From assembly GCF_030143255.1 (NCBI RefSeq), contig NZ_JARJNR010000005.1, positions 1 through 64,000 of the forward strand: a DNA stretch of 64,000 bases. Reading direction: 5' to 3'. Under the pieces are notes generated by a model. That model did not search any database. It worked only from the letters and a program-made list of their open reading frames with translations, and was not told the origin of the DNA. This document shows, piece by piece, positions 52,292 through 61,417 of this stretch; the stretch's first letter is position 1, and each line of letters opens with the position of its first letter. Source of the DNA: Frigidibacter sp. SD6-1 (GTDB taxonomy: Bacteria; Pseudomonadota; Alphaproteobacteria; Rhodobacterales; Rhodobacteraceae). The position numbers were made by a program, and so were the translations under genes.

Positions 52292-52320
52292 AAAATTGGT
52301 AATTTTCGATTACCAATTTT
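52292..52320. promoter_or_regulatory. palindromic operator upstream of lldD
   Basis: Perfect 12-bp inverted repeat AAAATTGGTAAT-TTTCG-ATTACCAATTTT, directly upstream of lldD. The half-site with TTGGT/ACCAA is of the type bound by LldR/FadR-subfamily GntR repressors. Placement between promoter and start is consistent with repression in the absence of lactate. Confidence 0.75.
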
Positions 52321-52416
52321 AGCGATTTCGCGCAATGGCCTTTGGGTACGTCGGCATGCTCCCGAGCGGCCGTGATCCGGCGGAGCGCCCGTTCCGGGCG
52401 CAAGCCTGTCTCTCGC

Positions 52417-52439
52417 GGCTTTCGCGGGGCGCGAAAGCC
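52417..52439 (-). terminator. hairpin downstream of trpA
   Basis: Perfect 10-bp stem GGCTTTCGCG / CGCGAAAGCC with a 3-base loop, 46 bases after the trpA stop on the same strand. No T-run follows, so termination would be weak or Rho-assisted. The rest of 52321-52484 shows nothing else. Confidence 0.45.
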
Positions 52440-52484
52440 ACTCGGGCGGGTGATTGTGAAGGCGCTGCGACCGCTCTGCCCGGT

Positions 52485-53276
52485 TCAGGCGGAATGCGCG
52501 CCGTCGGCGAGGCCCTTCACGAAGGCGAGGATTTCCGGCACAGGGCGCTTTTCCTCGACCATCTTGACGATGGCCGAGCCGACCACGGCGCCGTCGGCGA
52601 CGGAGGCGATCGCGCGTGCGGTTTCCGGCGTGCGGATGCCGAAGCCGACGATCACGGGCAGGTCGGTCGCGGCCTTGATGCGCGCGACCTCTGGCGCGAC
52701 GTCGCCGGCCTGGGCGGCGGCCGCGCCGGTGATGCCGGTGATCGAGACATAATAGACGAAGCCCGAGGTGTTCTGCAGCACCTTGGGCAGGCGTTTGTCG
52801 TCGGTTGTGGGCGTCGCGAGACGGATGAAGTTCAGCCCGGCCTTCTGGGCGGGGATGCAAAGCTCCTCATCTTCCTCGGGCGGCAGGTCGACCACGATCA
52901 GCCCATCGACCCCGGCGGCCTTGGCATCCTTCAGAAAGGTTTCGACGCCGCGCGAATATATCGGATTATAGTAACCCATCATCACGATCGGCGTCTTGTC
53001 GTCGCCCTTGCGGAAGGCGGCGACCATGTCGAGCGTCTTCTGCAGCGTCTGGCCACCCTCGAGCGCGCGCTGGCCCGCAAGCTGGATCGTCGGTCCGTCC
53101 GCCATCGGGTCGGTGAAGGGCATGCCAAGCTCGATCACGTCGACCCCGGCCGCGGGCAGCCCCTTCATCAAGTCCAGCGATGTCGCAAGATCAGGATCGC
53201 CCGCCATGATATAGGCCACGAAAGCCTTGCGCCCTTCGGCCCCGAGGGCGGCGAACTTGGCTTCGATCCGGGTCAT
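52485..53276 (-). CDS. trpA: tryptophan synthase alpha chain
   Basis: 263 aa. Splits indole-3-glycerol phosphate to indole and glyceraldehyde-3-phosphate. Catalytic Glu in [20 protein letters not shown] (about 45-64), catalytic Asp in [24 protein letters not shown] loop 6, and phosphate site [11 protein letters not shown] and [10 protein letters not shown]. trpB is not adjacent in this window on either side, so trpA seems separated from the rest of the pathway, or trpB lies elsewhere. ATG 53276 is preceded by AGTTGGAGTTGCCGC. Confidence 0.95.
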   Translation of the reverse strand: MTRIEAKFAALGAEGRKAFVAYIMAGDPDLATSLDLMKGLPAAGVDVIELGMPFTDPMADGPTIQLAGQRALEGGQTLQKTLDMVAAFRKGDDKTPIVMMGYYNPIYSRGVETFLKDAKAAGVDGLIVVDLPPEEDEELCIPAQKAGLNFIRLATPTTDDKRLPKVLQNTSGFVYYVSITGITGAAAAQAGDVAPEVARIKAATDLPVIVGFGIRTPETARAIASVADGAVVGSAIVKMVEEKRPVPEILAFVKGLADGAHSA

Positions 53277-53436
53277 GCGGCAACTCCAACTGGCTTTCCG
53301 GGGTAGTGCAGAAAAGCTGGCGGAAAATCAATGGGGCTGGTTCCCCGGGGGCTGTCGCTGATGCCAAGCGGTGTTGCCGCACTGAGACGATTGGGTTAGC
53401 ATCACAATAGATTGGAACCCGGCAGAGGAGGATGTC

Positions 53437-53478
53437 ATGCAGGCCATTGTCATTCACCGCGCCGGGGCGCGGACCTGA
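53437..53478 (+). other. 13-codon leader ORF or dehydrogenase scrap before rsgA
   Basis: ATG 53437 has an excellent ribosome-binding site (GAGGAGG, five bases) but the frame stops after MQAIVIHRAGART. The first residues look like the start of a zinc-type alcohol/idonate dehydrogenase (M-x-A-x-V-I-H). It is either the surviving 5' end of a deleted gene, whose promoter may now serve rsgA, or a small leader peptide. The rest of 53277-53565 shows no gene. Confidence 0.4.
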
Positions 53479-53565
53479 GGCGTTCGCCTTGCCATTGCCC
53501 CGATGACCCGTCAGGCAGCCGCGCGCAACGTGCGGGGCCGTTTCAGCATCTTTCAGGGGCATCCC

Positions 53566-54612
53566 ATGACGTCATCTACGACTCTGGCCGATCTTGGCTG
53601 GACCAACCAGCTGCTCGGCCAGCTCTCAATCACGGAGCTTGAGACCCGCCTTCCTGCGCGGGTGGCCGAAGTGCACCGCGACAGGCTTGTCGCATTTTCC
53701 ACGAAGGGGCCGCTGGCGCTGACCTTGCCGCCCTCGTTGTCTTCGGGCGCAGTAGCGGTCGGTGACTGGCTGATCTGTGACGAAGGCCGCCGGGTGGTCG
53801 ACCGCCTGCTCGACCGCACCACTTGTCTCGCCCGGCGCGCGGCAGGCGAGACCGCGCGCGAGCAGCTTATCGCCGCGAATGTCGACACGGCTTTCCTGAC
53901 CACCTCCTGCAACGCGGACTTCAACGTCGCCCGGATCGAACGTTACCTTGCGCTGATCCTCGGCGGCGGGATCGAGCCGGTGATCCTGCTGACAAAGGCC
54001 GATCTTGACGATCCTGCGCCTTACCTGGACAGGCTCCGCCCTGTCACGAGGGATGTGCCCGCACTGGCCGTCGATGCCTTTTCGCCGGACCTGATCGAAA
54101 GGCTGGCACCGTGGTGCGGCCGGGGTCGTACCCTGTGCTTTCTGGGGTCGTCCGGTGTCGGCAAGTCGACGCTAGCCACAGCACTGACCGGCCGCACGCT
54201 CACAACCGCGGCCATTCGCGAGGACGACGCCAAGGGTCGCCATACGACGACCGCGCGTTCGCTGATGCCCGCTGCGGGCGGTTGCTGGCTGATCGACACG
54301 CCTGGCATGCGCGAACTTCGGCTTCAGGGCGTGGCCGAGGGGATCGACGCGACATTCGCCGACCTGAGCGAAATTGCCCGAGAATGCCGGTTCTCGGATT
54401 GCCGGCACGAGAGCGAACCAGGCTGCGCGATCCGTGCGGCGATCGACGCGGGCGAGATTGACCGCGCGCGCCTGCATCGATGGCAGAAGCTGCAGCGGGA
54501 AGACAACTGGAACAGCGCATCGGTGGCCGAGCTTCGCGCCCGGTCCCGGAGCTTCGGGCGGATGACACGTGACGTGATGAAGCACAAGCGCAACCGATGG
54601 GAGGAAAGCTGA
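53566..54612 (+). CDS. rsgA: small ribosomal subunit biogenesis GTPase RsgA
   Basis: 348 aa circularly permuted GTPase for 30S maturation. OB-like N-domain (VGDWLICDEGRRVVDRLLDR), G4 ILLTKADLDDP, then G1 FLGSSGVGKSTLATALTG, G3 WLIDTPGMRELRL, and the C-terminal zinc-binding cluster CRFSDCRHESEPGC, complete with its cysteines and histidine. ATG 53566 chosen as it gives the usual N-terminus; an in-frame start at 53503 has no family sequence. Single gene on the plus strand, 86 bases before ychF. Confidence 0.92.
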   Translation: MTSSTTLADLGWTNQLLGQLSITELETRLPARVAEVHRDRLVAFSTKGPLALTLPPSLSSGAVAVGDWLICDEGRRVVDRLLDRTTCLARRAAGETAREQLIAANVDTAFLTTSCNADFNVARIERYLALILGGGIEPVILLTKADLDDPAPYLDRLRPVTRDVPALAVDAFSPDLIERLAPWCGRGRTLCFLGSSGVGKSTLATALTGRTLTTAAIREDDAKGRHTTTARSLMPAAGGCWLIDTPGMRELRLQGVAEGIDATFADLSEIARECRFSDCRHESEPGCAIRAAIDAGEIDRARLHRWQKLQREDNWNSASVAELRARSRSFGRMTRDVMKHKRNRWEES

Positions 54613-54698
54613 CGATAGCCGCAAGGATAACGCCGAAACGGCTTCCATCTTCGCGCATGCTGGAATAGATCGCTCCAGTCTTTCTACAGGAGCGCGCG

Positions 54699-55796
54699 AT
54701 GGGTTTCAGGATGGGTATCGTCGGTCTGCCGAATGTCGGCAAGTCCACCCTTTTCAACGCCCTGACGCGCACGGCGGCGGCACAGGCGGCGAACTTTCCC
54801 TTCTGCACGATCGAACCCAATGTGGGCGAAGTGGCCGTGCCGGACCCGCGGCTCGACAAGCTGGCGGCGATTGCCGGATCAAAGCAGATCATCCCGACCC
54901 GCATCACCTTCGTTGATATCGCGGGGCTGGTGCGCGGCGCCTCGAAGGGCGAGGGGCTCGGCAACCAGTTCCTTGCGAACATCCGCGAGGTCGATGCGAT
55001 TGCCCATGTGTTGCGTTGCTTCGAGGATGGCGACATCACCCATGTCGAAGGCCGGATCGACCCGGTCGCGGATGCCGAGACGATCGAGACCGAGCTGATG
55101 ATCGCTGACATGGAGAGTATCGAGCGTCGGCTGGCGGGCATTGCCCGCAAGATCAAGGGCGGCGACAAGGAAGCGGTGGCGCAGGAGCGGCTGATGAAGG
55201 CGGCCCTTGCCGCGCTGGAAAACGGCCAGCCCGCGCGGACCGTGACGGTCAGCGAGGACGACCGGAAGCCCTGGGCGATGCTGCAGCTCCTGACCTCAAA
55301 GCCCGTTCTCTTCGTCTGCAATGTCGAGGAAGCCTCTGCCGCGACCGGTAACAGCCAGTCCGCGCGGGTGGCCGAGATGGCGGCGCGGCAGGGTGCGGGC
55401 CATGTGGTGATCTCGGCCAGGATCGAGGAAGAACTGGCGCAGATGCCCGCCGAGGATGCGGCGATGTTCCTTGAGGAGATGGGCCTCAACGAGGCGGGCC
55501 TCGACCGGCTGATCCGTGCGGGCTACGACCTTCTGGGGCTGCAGACCTATTTCACCGTGGGGCCGAAGGAAGCCCGTGCCTGGACGATCGAGAAGGGCAC
55601 GCTGGCACCGCAGGCGGCGGGCGTGATCCACGGCGATTTCGAGCGTGGCTTCATCCGTGCCGAGACGATCGCCTATGACGACTATGTCGCCGGAAACGGC
55701 GAGGCCGGCGCGCGCGAGGCGGGCAAGTTCCGGGTCGAGGGCAAGGGCTACGAGGTGAAGGACGGCGACGTCTTGCATTTTCTCTTCAACGCCTGA
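54699..55796 (+). CDS. ychF: redox-regulated ATPase YchF (OLA1-like)
   Basis: 365 aa Obg-related ATPase. P-loop MGIVGLPNVGKSTLFNALTR, G2/G3 PFCTIEPNVGEVAVPDPRLD and FVDIAGLVRGASKGEGLGN, NxxE motif VCNVEEASA (Asn-Val-Glu in place of NKxD, the reason it prefers ATP), coiled-coil insert and a C-terminal TGS domain (YFTVGPKEARAWTIEKGTLA). Associates with ribosomes and stress response. ATG 54699 after ACAGGAGCGCGCG. Convergent with oppF; two hairpins separate them. Confidence 0.95.
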   Translation: MGFRMGIVGLPNVGKSTLFNALTRTAAAQAANFPFCTIEPNVGEVAVPDPRLDKLAAIAGSKQIIPTRITFVDIAGLVRGASKGEGLGNQFLANIREVDAIAHVLRCFEDGDITHVEGRIDPVADAETIETELMIADMESIERRLAGIARKIKGGDKEAVAQERLMKAALAALENGQPARTVTVSEDDRKPWAMLQLLTSKPVLFVCNVEEASAATGNSQSARVAEMAARQGAGHVVISARIEEELAQMPAEDAAMFLEEMGLNEAGLDRLIRAGYDLLGLQTYFTVGPKEARAWTIEKGTLAPQAAGVIHGDFERGFIRAETIAYDDYVAGNGEAGAREAGKFRVEGKGYEVKDGDVLHFLFNA

Positions 55797-55805
55797 CCGC
55801 CGGGG

Positions 55806-55880
55806 GCGGAAAAATCTTCGGCAAGATTTTTCCGCTTGTCGCGCGTCGGGCCGAAAAATCTTCGCGAAGATTTTTCGGCC
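55806..55880. terminator. twin hairpins between ychF and oppF
   Basis: Two strong inverted repeats in tandem: a 13-bp stem with 4-base loop at 55806-55835 (GCGGAAAAATCTT / AAGATTTTTCCGC) and a perfect 32-bp palindrome at 55849-55880 whose stem is GGCCGAAAAATCTTCG. Both carry the same AAAAATCTT core, so A/T-runs lie within the stems and can serve as bidirectional terminators for the converging ychF and opp transcripts. Confidence 0.8.
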
Positions 55881-55886
55881 GTACCG

Positions 55887-56900
55887 TCACGCCTCTTCCA
55901 TCGCTTTCCGGAATTCGGCGAGCGGGCCGGGGAAATGGCAGGCGACCTGATGGTCGCCCGGGTTCAGGCGCGGCGCGTCAGCGGCGCAGCGCGCCTCGGC
56001 CCGCGGGCAGCGGGTGCGGAAGACGCAGCCCGATGGCGGGCGCAGCGGCGAGGGCAGATCGCCTTCGAGCGGGATCATGCGCTTGGCCCGTTCCGCCGCC
56101 GGATCGGGGATCGGAACGGCGGAGAGGAGCGCCTGAGTATAGGGATGCTGCGGGGCGCTGTAGAGATCGCCGCTGGTCGCTACCTCCATCGTGCGGCCGA
56201 GATAGAGCACCATCACCCGGTCGGAGATATGTTTCACCACGCTCAGATCATGGGCGATGAAGATCATCGCAAGGCCAAGCTCGCGCTGCAGCTTCATCAG
56301 AAGGTTGATGACCTGGGCCTGGATCGAGACATCGAGGGCCGAGACCGGCTCGTCGCAGATCAGAAGCTTCGGCTCGACGATCAGCGCGCGGGCGATGCCG
56401 ATCCGCTGGCACTGGCCGCCGGAAAACTCGTGTGGATAGCGGTTGATCTGATTGGGCAGGAGCCCGACCTTGTCCATCATCGCCTTCACCCGCAACTTCA
56501 CCTCGTCCTTCGAGAGGCCCGGGTGGTGGGTGGTCAGAGGTTCGGCGATGATCTGCCCGACCGTCATGCGCGGATTGAGGCTCGCCAGCGGGTCCTGGAA
56601 GACCATCTGGATGTCGGAGCGGTATTTCAGCATCTCGCGCGATGAGAGCGAGAGGAGGTCCACGCCATCCTCCCACACCGCCCGGCCGGTGGCGGGCACC
56701 ATCTGGATGATCGCCCGGGCGAGTGTCGACTTTCCGCAACCGCTTTCGCCCACGATGCCAAGCGTCTCGCCCGGCATCAGTTCGAAACTCACGCCACCCA
56801 CCGCGTGCAGTTGGAGCGGCTTGGTCCAAGGCATGTCGCCTTCACGGCTGATCTGGAACGTAACGCGCAGGTCCTCGACCTTCAGGAGCGGTATCGTCAT
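55887..56900 (-). CDS. oppF: oligopeptide ABC transporter ATP-binding protein OppF
   Basis: 337 aa. Walker A IVGESGCGKSTLARAIIQMV, Q-loop QMVFQDPLASLNPRMTV, signature EFSGGQCQRIGIARALI, Walker B LLICDEPVSALDVSIQAQ, switch IFIAHDLSVVKHI. The C-terminal oligopeptide-transporter extension with three cysteines (CVFRTRCPRAEARCA) is present, possibly an iron-sulphur site. ATG 56900 overlaps the oppD stop (ATGA). Last gene of the oppABCDF operon. Confidence 0.93.
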   Translation of the reverse strand: MTIPLLKVEDLRVTFQISREGDMPWTKPLQLHAVGGVSFELMPGETLGIVGESGCGKSTLARAIIQMVPATGRAVWEDGVDLLSLSSREMLKYRSDIQMVFQDPLASLNPRMTVGQIIAEPLTTHHPGLSKDEVKLRVKAMMDKVGLLPNQINRYPHEFSGGQCQRIGIARALIVEPKLLICDEPVSALDVSIQAQVINLLMKLQRELGLAMIFIAHDLSVVKHISDRVMVLYLGRTMEVATSGDLYSAPQHPYTQALLSAVPIPDPAAERAKRMIPLEGDLPSPLRPPSGCVFRTRCPRAEARCAADAPRLNPGDHQVACHFPGPLAEFRKAMEEA

Positions 56901-57865
56901 GCCAGTTCCTCCACAGGGCGGTTGCAGGCCCGGAAGCGGCCGGGGGCAAATTCGGTCAGGGGATCGAGCGCGACCGTGCAGCGGTCGATCTCGAACTCGC
57001 AGCGCGGCGCGAAGGGGCAACCCTTCGGCGCGCGCATCATGTTGGGCGGCGTGCCGGGGATCGAGGCCAGCTCCTCGCCCTCCTGATCGACGCGCGGAAG
57101 CGCGTGCAGAAGGCCGCGCGTATAGGGGTGGGAGGGCGCGGCAAAGACCGGATCGACCGGGCTTTTCTCCATCACCTGGCCGCCGTACATCACCATCACC
57201 TCGTCGCAGAAACCCGCCACCACGCCGAGGTCATGGGTGATGAGGATCGTGGCCATGCCGAAATCATGGCGCAGGTCGCCCAGAAGCTGCATGATCTGCG
57301 CCTGCACGGTCACGTCGAGCGCGGTCGTCGGCTCGTCGGCGATGAGAAGGTCGGGCTTGCACAGAAGCGCCATGGCGATCATCACCCGCTGCCGCATGCC
57401 GCCGGAAAACTCGTGCGGGTAAAGCCGGAAGCGGCCCGCCGCATCGGGGATCTTCACCGCGTCCAGCATGCGGACACATTCCTTCGCCGCCTGATCCTTG
57501 CTCATCCCCTTGTGATGAAGAAGAACCTCCATCATCTGGTCCGAGACCCGCATGTAGGAATTGAGCGAGGTCATGGGATCTTGAAAGATCATGCCGATCT
57601 TGTTGGCGCGGACCCGGTTGATCACTGAGGGCGGGGCATTCAGGATCTCCTGCCCGTCGAAGCTGACCGATCCGGTCGCACGGCCGTTCTTGGCCAACAG
57701 CCCCATCACGGCAAAGGCGAGCTGGCTCTTGCCCGATCCGCTTTCGCCAACGATGCCAAGTGCGCCGCCGCGTTCGAGCGACAAGGTGATGCCGTTCACG
57801 GCATTCACGACGCCGTCATTGGTGCGGAACTGGACGCGCAGGTCCTTGATGTCGAGTAGAGCCAT
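56897..57865 (-). CDS. oppD: oligopeptide ABC transporter ATP-binding protein OppD
   Basis: 322 aa, partner ATPase of OppF. Walker [22 protein letters not shown]-loop [16 protein letters not shown], signature [17 protein letters not shown], Walker [19 protein letters not shown], switch [13 protein letters not shown], and the C-terminal [14 protein letters not shown] cysteines. Begins one base downstream of oppC. ATG 57865 gives [13 protein letters not shown]; an upstream extension was rejected. Confidence 0.93.
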   Translation of the reverse strand: MALLDIKDLRVQFRTNDGVVNAVNGITLSLERGGALGIVGESGSGKSQLAFAVMGLLAKNGRATGSVSFDGQEILNAPPSVINRVRANKIGMIFQDPMTSLNSYMRVSDQMMEVLLHHKGMSKDQAAKECVRMLDAVKIPDAAGRFRLYPHEFSGGMRQRVMIAMALLCKPDLLIADEPTTALDVTVQAQIMQLLGDLRHDFGMATILITHDLGVVAGFCDEVMVMYGGQVMEKSPVDPVFAAPSHPYTRGLLHALPRVDQEGEELASIPGTPPNMMRAPKGCPFAPRCEFEIDRCTVALDPLTEFAPGRFRACNRPVEELA

Positions 57866-57866
57866 G

Positions 57867-58793
57867 TCAGCGGTCCTTGGGATCGAGCGCGTCGCGCAGA
57901 CCGTCGCCGACGAAGAAGAAGGCGAACTGGGTGAGGACAAAAAAGGCAAGGGGCGCATTCAAGGACCAGAGGTAACCATAGCGCATCGTACCCGCACCTT
58001 CTGCAATCAAGGCGCCAAGGCTAGTCACCGGCGGGGCAGGCCCAAGTCCTAGAAAGCTAATGAAACTTTCGGTCAGGATCATGTCTGGCACGAGCAACGT
58101 GGCATAGACAGCAACAATACCCAAAAGATTGGGGACGATATGGCGCAGGATGATCTTCCATGCCGGCACGCCCGCCGCCTGTGCGGCCTGGATGAATTCC
58201 TTGTTCTTGAGCGACAGGGTCTGGCCCCGCACAATCCGTGCCATGGAGAGCCACGACAGAAGCCCGATGCCGACAAAGAGCATGAACAGCGACCGACCGA
58301 ACATCACCAGCAACAGGATCAGAACGAACATATAGGGTATTGCGAGGAGGATATCGACGATCCGCATCATGATCTGGTCGGTGCGGCCGCCGACATATCC
58401 AGCGGTGGCGCCGTACAAGGTTCCAACGATGACTGCGATAGCCGAGCCAACGATACCGACAAAGAGCGAAATGCGCGTTCCGAATGCCGTGCGGACGAAC
58501 ACGTCAAACCCGTCATTGTCGACGCCGAAATAGTGACCGCTCTCCCATGACGGCGCACCAAGTTCTGCCGCATGGCCCATGATCATGAAGTCGGCGGTGT
58601 CGTACGCATAAGGTGAAACGTGAGCAGCAGCCAATGCATAGAGCGTAATTACGATCAGCAGGATCAAGCCCCCAACCGCCGCCTTGTTCCGTATGAATCT
58701 GCTGCGAGCATCCGCCCAAAGCGAACGGCCTTTGACTTCATCTGCGGCCAGCCGTTCGGCCAGTGCGCTCATGTCGATTGAACTCAAAACCAT
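57867..58793 (-). CDS. oppC: oligopeptide ABC transporter permease OppC
   Basis: 308 aa permease with six membrane helices. N-terminal domain with DARSRFIRNKAAVGGLILLI, EAA-type loop EFIQAAQAAGVPAWKIILRH, C-terminal FFFVGDGLRDALDPKDR. Unlike its neighbours the stretch from about 57990 to 58790 is distinctly less GC-rich (one sampled 60-base line has 29 G/C) and uses more A/T-ending codons, suggesting an allele exchanged from another source while keeping frame and operon position. ATG 58793; three bases after the oppB stop. Confidence 0.93.
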   Translation of the reverse strand: MVLSSIDMSALAERLAADEVKGRSLWADARSRFIRNKAAVGGLILLIVITLYALAAAHVSPYAYDTADFMIMGHAAELGAPSWESGHYFGVDNDGFDVFVRTAFGTRISLFVGIVGSAIAVIVGTLYGATAGYVGGRTDQIMMRIVDILLAIPYMFVLILLLVMFGRSLFMLFVGIGLLSWLSMARIVRGQTLSLKNKEFIQAAQAAGVPAWKIILRHIVPNLLGIVAVYATLLVPDMILTESFISFLGLGPAPPVTSLGALIAEGAGTMRYGYLWSLNAPLAFFVLTQFAFFFVGDGLRDALDPKDR

Positions 58794-58796
58794 GGC

Positions 58797-59720
58797 TCAG
58801 TACCTGATCTTGGGGTCGATCCAGGCGTAGAGGATATCGACCAGAAGGTTGAAGATGATGGTGAGGACACCGACGAGGAGCGTGATGCCCATCATGACCG
58901 CGTAGTCGCGGTTCAAGGCACTGTCGACGAAGGCCTTGCCGATGCCGCCGGTCGAGAAAAAGCTATCGACGACGACAGACCCGGTGATCATGGCCACGAA
59001 GGCCGGCCCGAGGTAGGAAATCACCGGGATCAGCGACGGTTTCAGCGCGTGGCGCAGGATGACCTTGTGTTCCGGCAGGCCCTTGGCGCGGGCGGTGCGG
59101 ACATGGTTCGAGGTCAGGACCTCCAGCATCGAGGAGCGGGTGATCCGCGCGATCGAGGCCATGTAGCTGGTGGCAAGCGCGATCACCGGCAAGATGACGT
59201 GGCTGATCTCGCCACCCTCCCAGCCGCCGGCGGGCAGCCAGCCAAGCCAGAGCGCGAAGACAAGGACGAGGACCGGCGCCATCACGAAGTTCGGCAGCAC
59301 CTGCGCGCCGATCGACAGGCCGACGGCAAAATAGTCGATCAGGCTGTTCTGGCGGACGGCGGCAACGACGCCAAGCGTCACGCCCGTGACAACGGCGACC
59401 ACGAAGGCGATCGAGCCGTAGTAGAGCGTGACGGGGAAGCCCTGGGCGATGATCTCGTTCACATCGCGGTCCTTGTAGACGAAGGACGGGCCGAAATCGA
59501 AATGGGCAATGATGCCCCAGACATAGGAAACCATCTGCCGCCAGAGCGGCTGGTCAAGGCCGTATTTGGCGTTGAGGTTTGCCAGCACTTCCGGGGGCAG
59601 CTTCTTTTCATAGGTGAAGGGCCCGCCCGGGGCGGCGTGCATCAGAAGGAAGGACAGGACCATCAGGACGAGAAGCGTCGGGATGGCCACCACCAGACGT
59701 TTGATGATGTAGGAAAACAT
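58797..59720 (-). CDS. oppB: oligopeptide ABC transporter permease OppB
   Basis: 307 aa. Typical N-terminus MFSYIIKRLVVAIPTLLVLM, then PGGPFTYEKKLPPEVLANL as in OppB, EAA loop HVRTARAKGLPEHKVILRHA and the end LVDILYAWIDPKIRY. Forms the membrane channel with OppC. Normal GC content. 80 bases downstream of oppA with a hairpin in the gap. Confidence 0.94.
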   Translation of the reverse strand: MFSYIIKRLVVAIPTLLVLMVLSFLLMHAAPGGPFTYEKKLPPEVLANLNAKYGLDQPLWRQMVSYVWGIIAHFDFGPSFVYKDRDVNEIIAQGFPVTLYYGSIAFVVAVVTGVTLGVVAAVRQNSLIDYFAVGLSIGAQVLPNFVMAPVLVLVFALWLGWLPAGGWEGGEISHVILPVIALATSYMASIARITRSSMLEVLTSNHVRTARAKGLPEHKVILRHALKPSLIPVISYLGPAFVAMITGSVVVDSFFSTGGIGKAFVDSALNRDYAVMMGITLLVGVLTIIFNLLVDILYAWIDPKIRY

Positions 59721-59755
59721 GAAAGACCCCCATGCGCGCGGGAAATGGCCGAAAG

Positions 59756-59779
59756 CGGCCCCCGAAATTCGGGGGCCGC
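59756..59779 (-). promoter_or_regulatory. intercistronic hairpin between oppA and oppB
   Basis: Inverted repeat GCGGCCCC / GGGGCCGC with an 8-base loop in the 80-base gap after oppA. No T-run follows. As with the hairpin after phnD, it probably protects the binding-protein message or partly attenuates the downstream permease genes. Confidence 0.6.
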
Positions 59780-59800
59780 CTCGGTCAGAAGATCAGATGA

Positions 59801-61417
59801 TCACTGGGCGACGCGGTAGAGGTCTTTGGCGTACCAGGTCTGCTGCACGTTGTTCTGCGGCAGGCCCTTCAGGTCCGACTTGATCATGTCGACCTTGGCA
59901 TAGTGGTAGATCGGGATGATCGCCATATCCTTGGCCAGGATTTCCTCGGCCTTCGTGTAATCCGGGCCGGGATCGGCCGCGGTCTTCGCGTTCTTCAGGA
60001 GCGCGTCATACTCGGCGTTGGCATATTTCGCGTCATTGTTGCCCGAATAGCTGGCCCAGAGGTCGAGGAAGGTCGAGGCCTCGTTATAGTCCGCGCACCA
60101 GGCGTAGCGGGCCATCTCGAAGTCGCCGGCATTCATCTTGTCGGTATGGACCTTCCATTCGAAGTTCTGCGGGGTCATCTCGACACCCAGCTTCTGCTTC
60201 CACATCTGCTGGACGGCGACCGCGATCTTCTGGTGGGCTTCCGAGGTGTTGTAGTTCAGCGTGATCTTCAGCGGGTTTTCCGGGCCGAAGCCGGCTTCCG
60301 CCAACAGCGCCTTTGCTTTTTCGTCGCGCTCGGCCTGGGTCCACTTCGAATAGTCGATTTCGGGCATGGTGAAGCCGTTCATCGCCCAGTGGGTCCAGCT
60401 GTAGGCGGACTTCTGGCCGCCCTGCAGGATGTTGTTCACCACGATATCGCGGTCCAGCGCATAGGACAGCGCCTCGCGCACGCGCACATCCTTCAGCGCC
60501 TCGTTGCCCTTACCTTCGGCGAGGTTGAAGATATAGGTGTAGGAACAGGAATAGGGGGTCGAGGTGGCCTCGTCCGGGAACTCTTCCTTCAGACGGGGAT
60601 ACTGACCTGCCGGAACGATGGTGCGGTCAAGCTCGCCCGCCTCATAGCGGGTCAGCGCCGCGTTCTCGTCGTTGATGGTCAGGCCGGTGACCGGCGACAT
60701 GACAGTTTTCGCGGCATCCCAGTAGCTGTCGCTCTTCTCCATCACGATCTTTTCGCCGACGATATGGTCCTTCAGCGTGTAGGCACCGTTGCCGACATAG
60801 TTGCCGGGCTTGGTCCAGTCGGCGCCGAACTGTTCGACCACCTTCTGGTTGACCGGGAAGACCGACGTATGCGTCAGCATCTTGGGGAAGTAGGGCAGCG
60901 GCGCGAGGATCTTCACTTCCAGCGTGTGATCGTCGATCGCGGTGACGCCCAGTTCCTCGGGCTTCTTCTCGCCGGCGGTGATTTCGGCGCCATTCACCAC
61001 CTGCATCAGTTCCATATACCAGGCATATTCCGACGCGGTCGCCGGATCGGCCAGGCGGCGCCAGGCATAGACGAAGTCACCCGCCGTCACCGGATCGCCG
61101 TTCGACCATTTCGCTTCGGGGCGCAGGTGGAACGTATAGGTGGTCTTGTCTTCCGACAAATCATGGCTCAGTGCGACGCCCGGCACCAGGTTGCCGTCGC
61201 CGTCTTCGTTATAGAGGCCCTCCATCAGCGAGCGGACCGCGTCGCTGTCCTCGACCGACGAGACGATCTGGGGGTCAAGCGACTTGATCGCGTCGAGCAT
61301 CCAGTAATTGTAGGCTTGGTTCTCGGCCAGCGCGGTGCCCTCGGGCACGTTCGCGGCAACCGCCGGGATGGCAAGCGTGGCGCTGAGAATGGTGGAAAGT
61401 AGCAGCCTCTGTTTCAT
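59801..61417 (-). CDS. oppA: oligopeptide ABC transporter substrate-binding protein OppA
   Basis: 538 aa periplasmic binding protein of the SBP_bac_5 family. Signal peptide MKQRLLLSTILSATLAIPAVAA. Family segments: LDPQIVSSVEDSDAVRSLME, GLYNEDGDGNLVPGVALS, YTFHLRPEAKWSNGDPVTAG, VGNGAYTLKDHIVGEKIVM, VRVREALSYALDRD and the C-terminal GLPQNNVQQTWYAKDLY. Similar to OppA/MppA of enterobacteria. ATG 61417 follows GGGAGGCCCCT. The upstream 61418-61743 region should hold the operon promoter; no further gene is supported there. Confidence 0.93.
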   Translation of the reverse strand: MKQRLLLSTILSATLAIPAVAANVPEGTALAENQAYNYWMLDAIKSLDPQIVSSVEDSDAVRSLMEGLYNEDGDGNLVPGVALSHDLSEDKTTYTFHLRPEAKWSNGDPVTAGDFVYAWRRLADPATASEYAWYMELMQVVNGAEITAGEKKPEELGVTAIDDHTLEVKILAPLPYFPKMLTHTSVFPVNQKVVEQFGADWTKPGNYVGNGAYTLKDHIVGEKIVMEKSDSYWDAAKTVMSPVTGLTINDENAALTRYEAGELDRTIVPAGQYPRLKEEFPDEATSTPYSCSYTYIFNLAEGKGNEALKDVRVREALSYALDRDIVVNNILQGGQKSAYSWTHWAMNGFTMPEIDYSKWTQAERDEKAKALLAEAGFGPENPLKITLNYNTSEAHQKIAVAVQQMWKQKLGVEMTPQNFEWKVHTDKMNAGDFEMARYAWCADYNEASTFLDLWASYSGNNDAKYANAEYDALLKNAKTAADPGPDYTKAEEILAKDMAIIPIYHYAKVDMIKSDLKGLPQNNVQQTWYAKDLYRVAQ

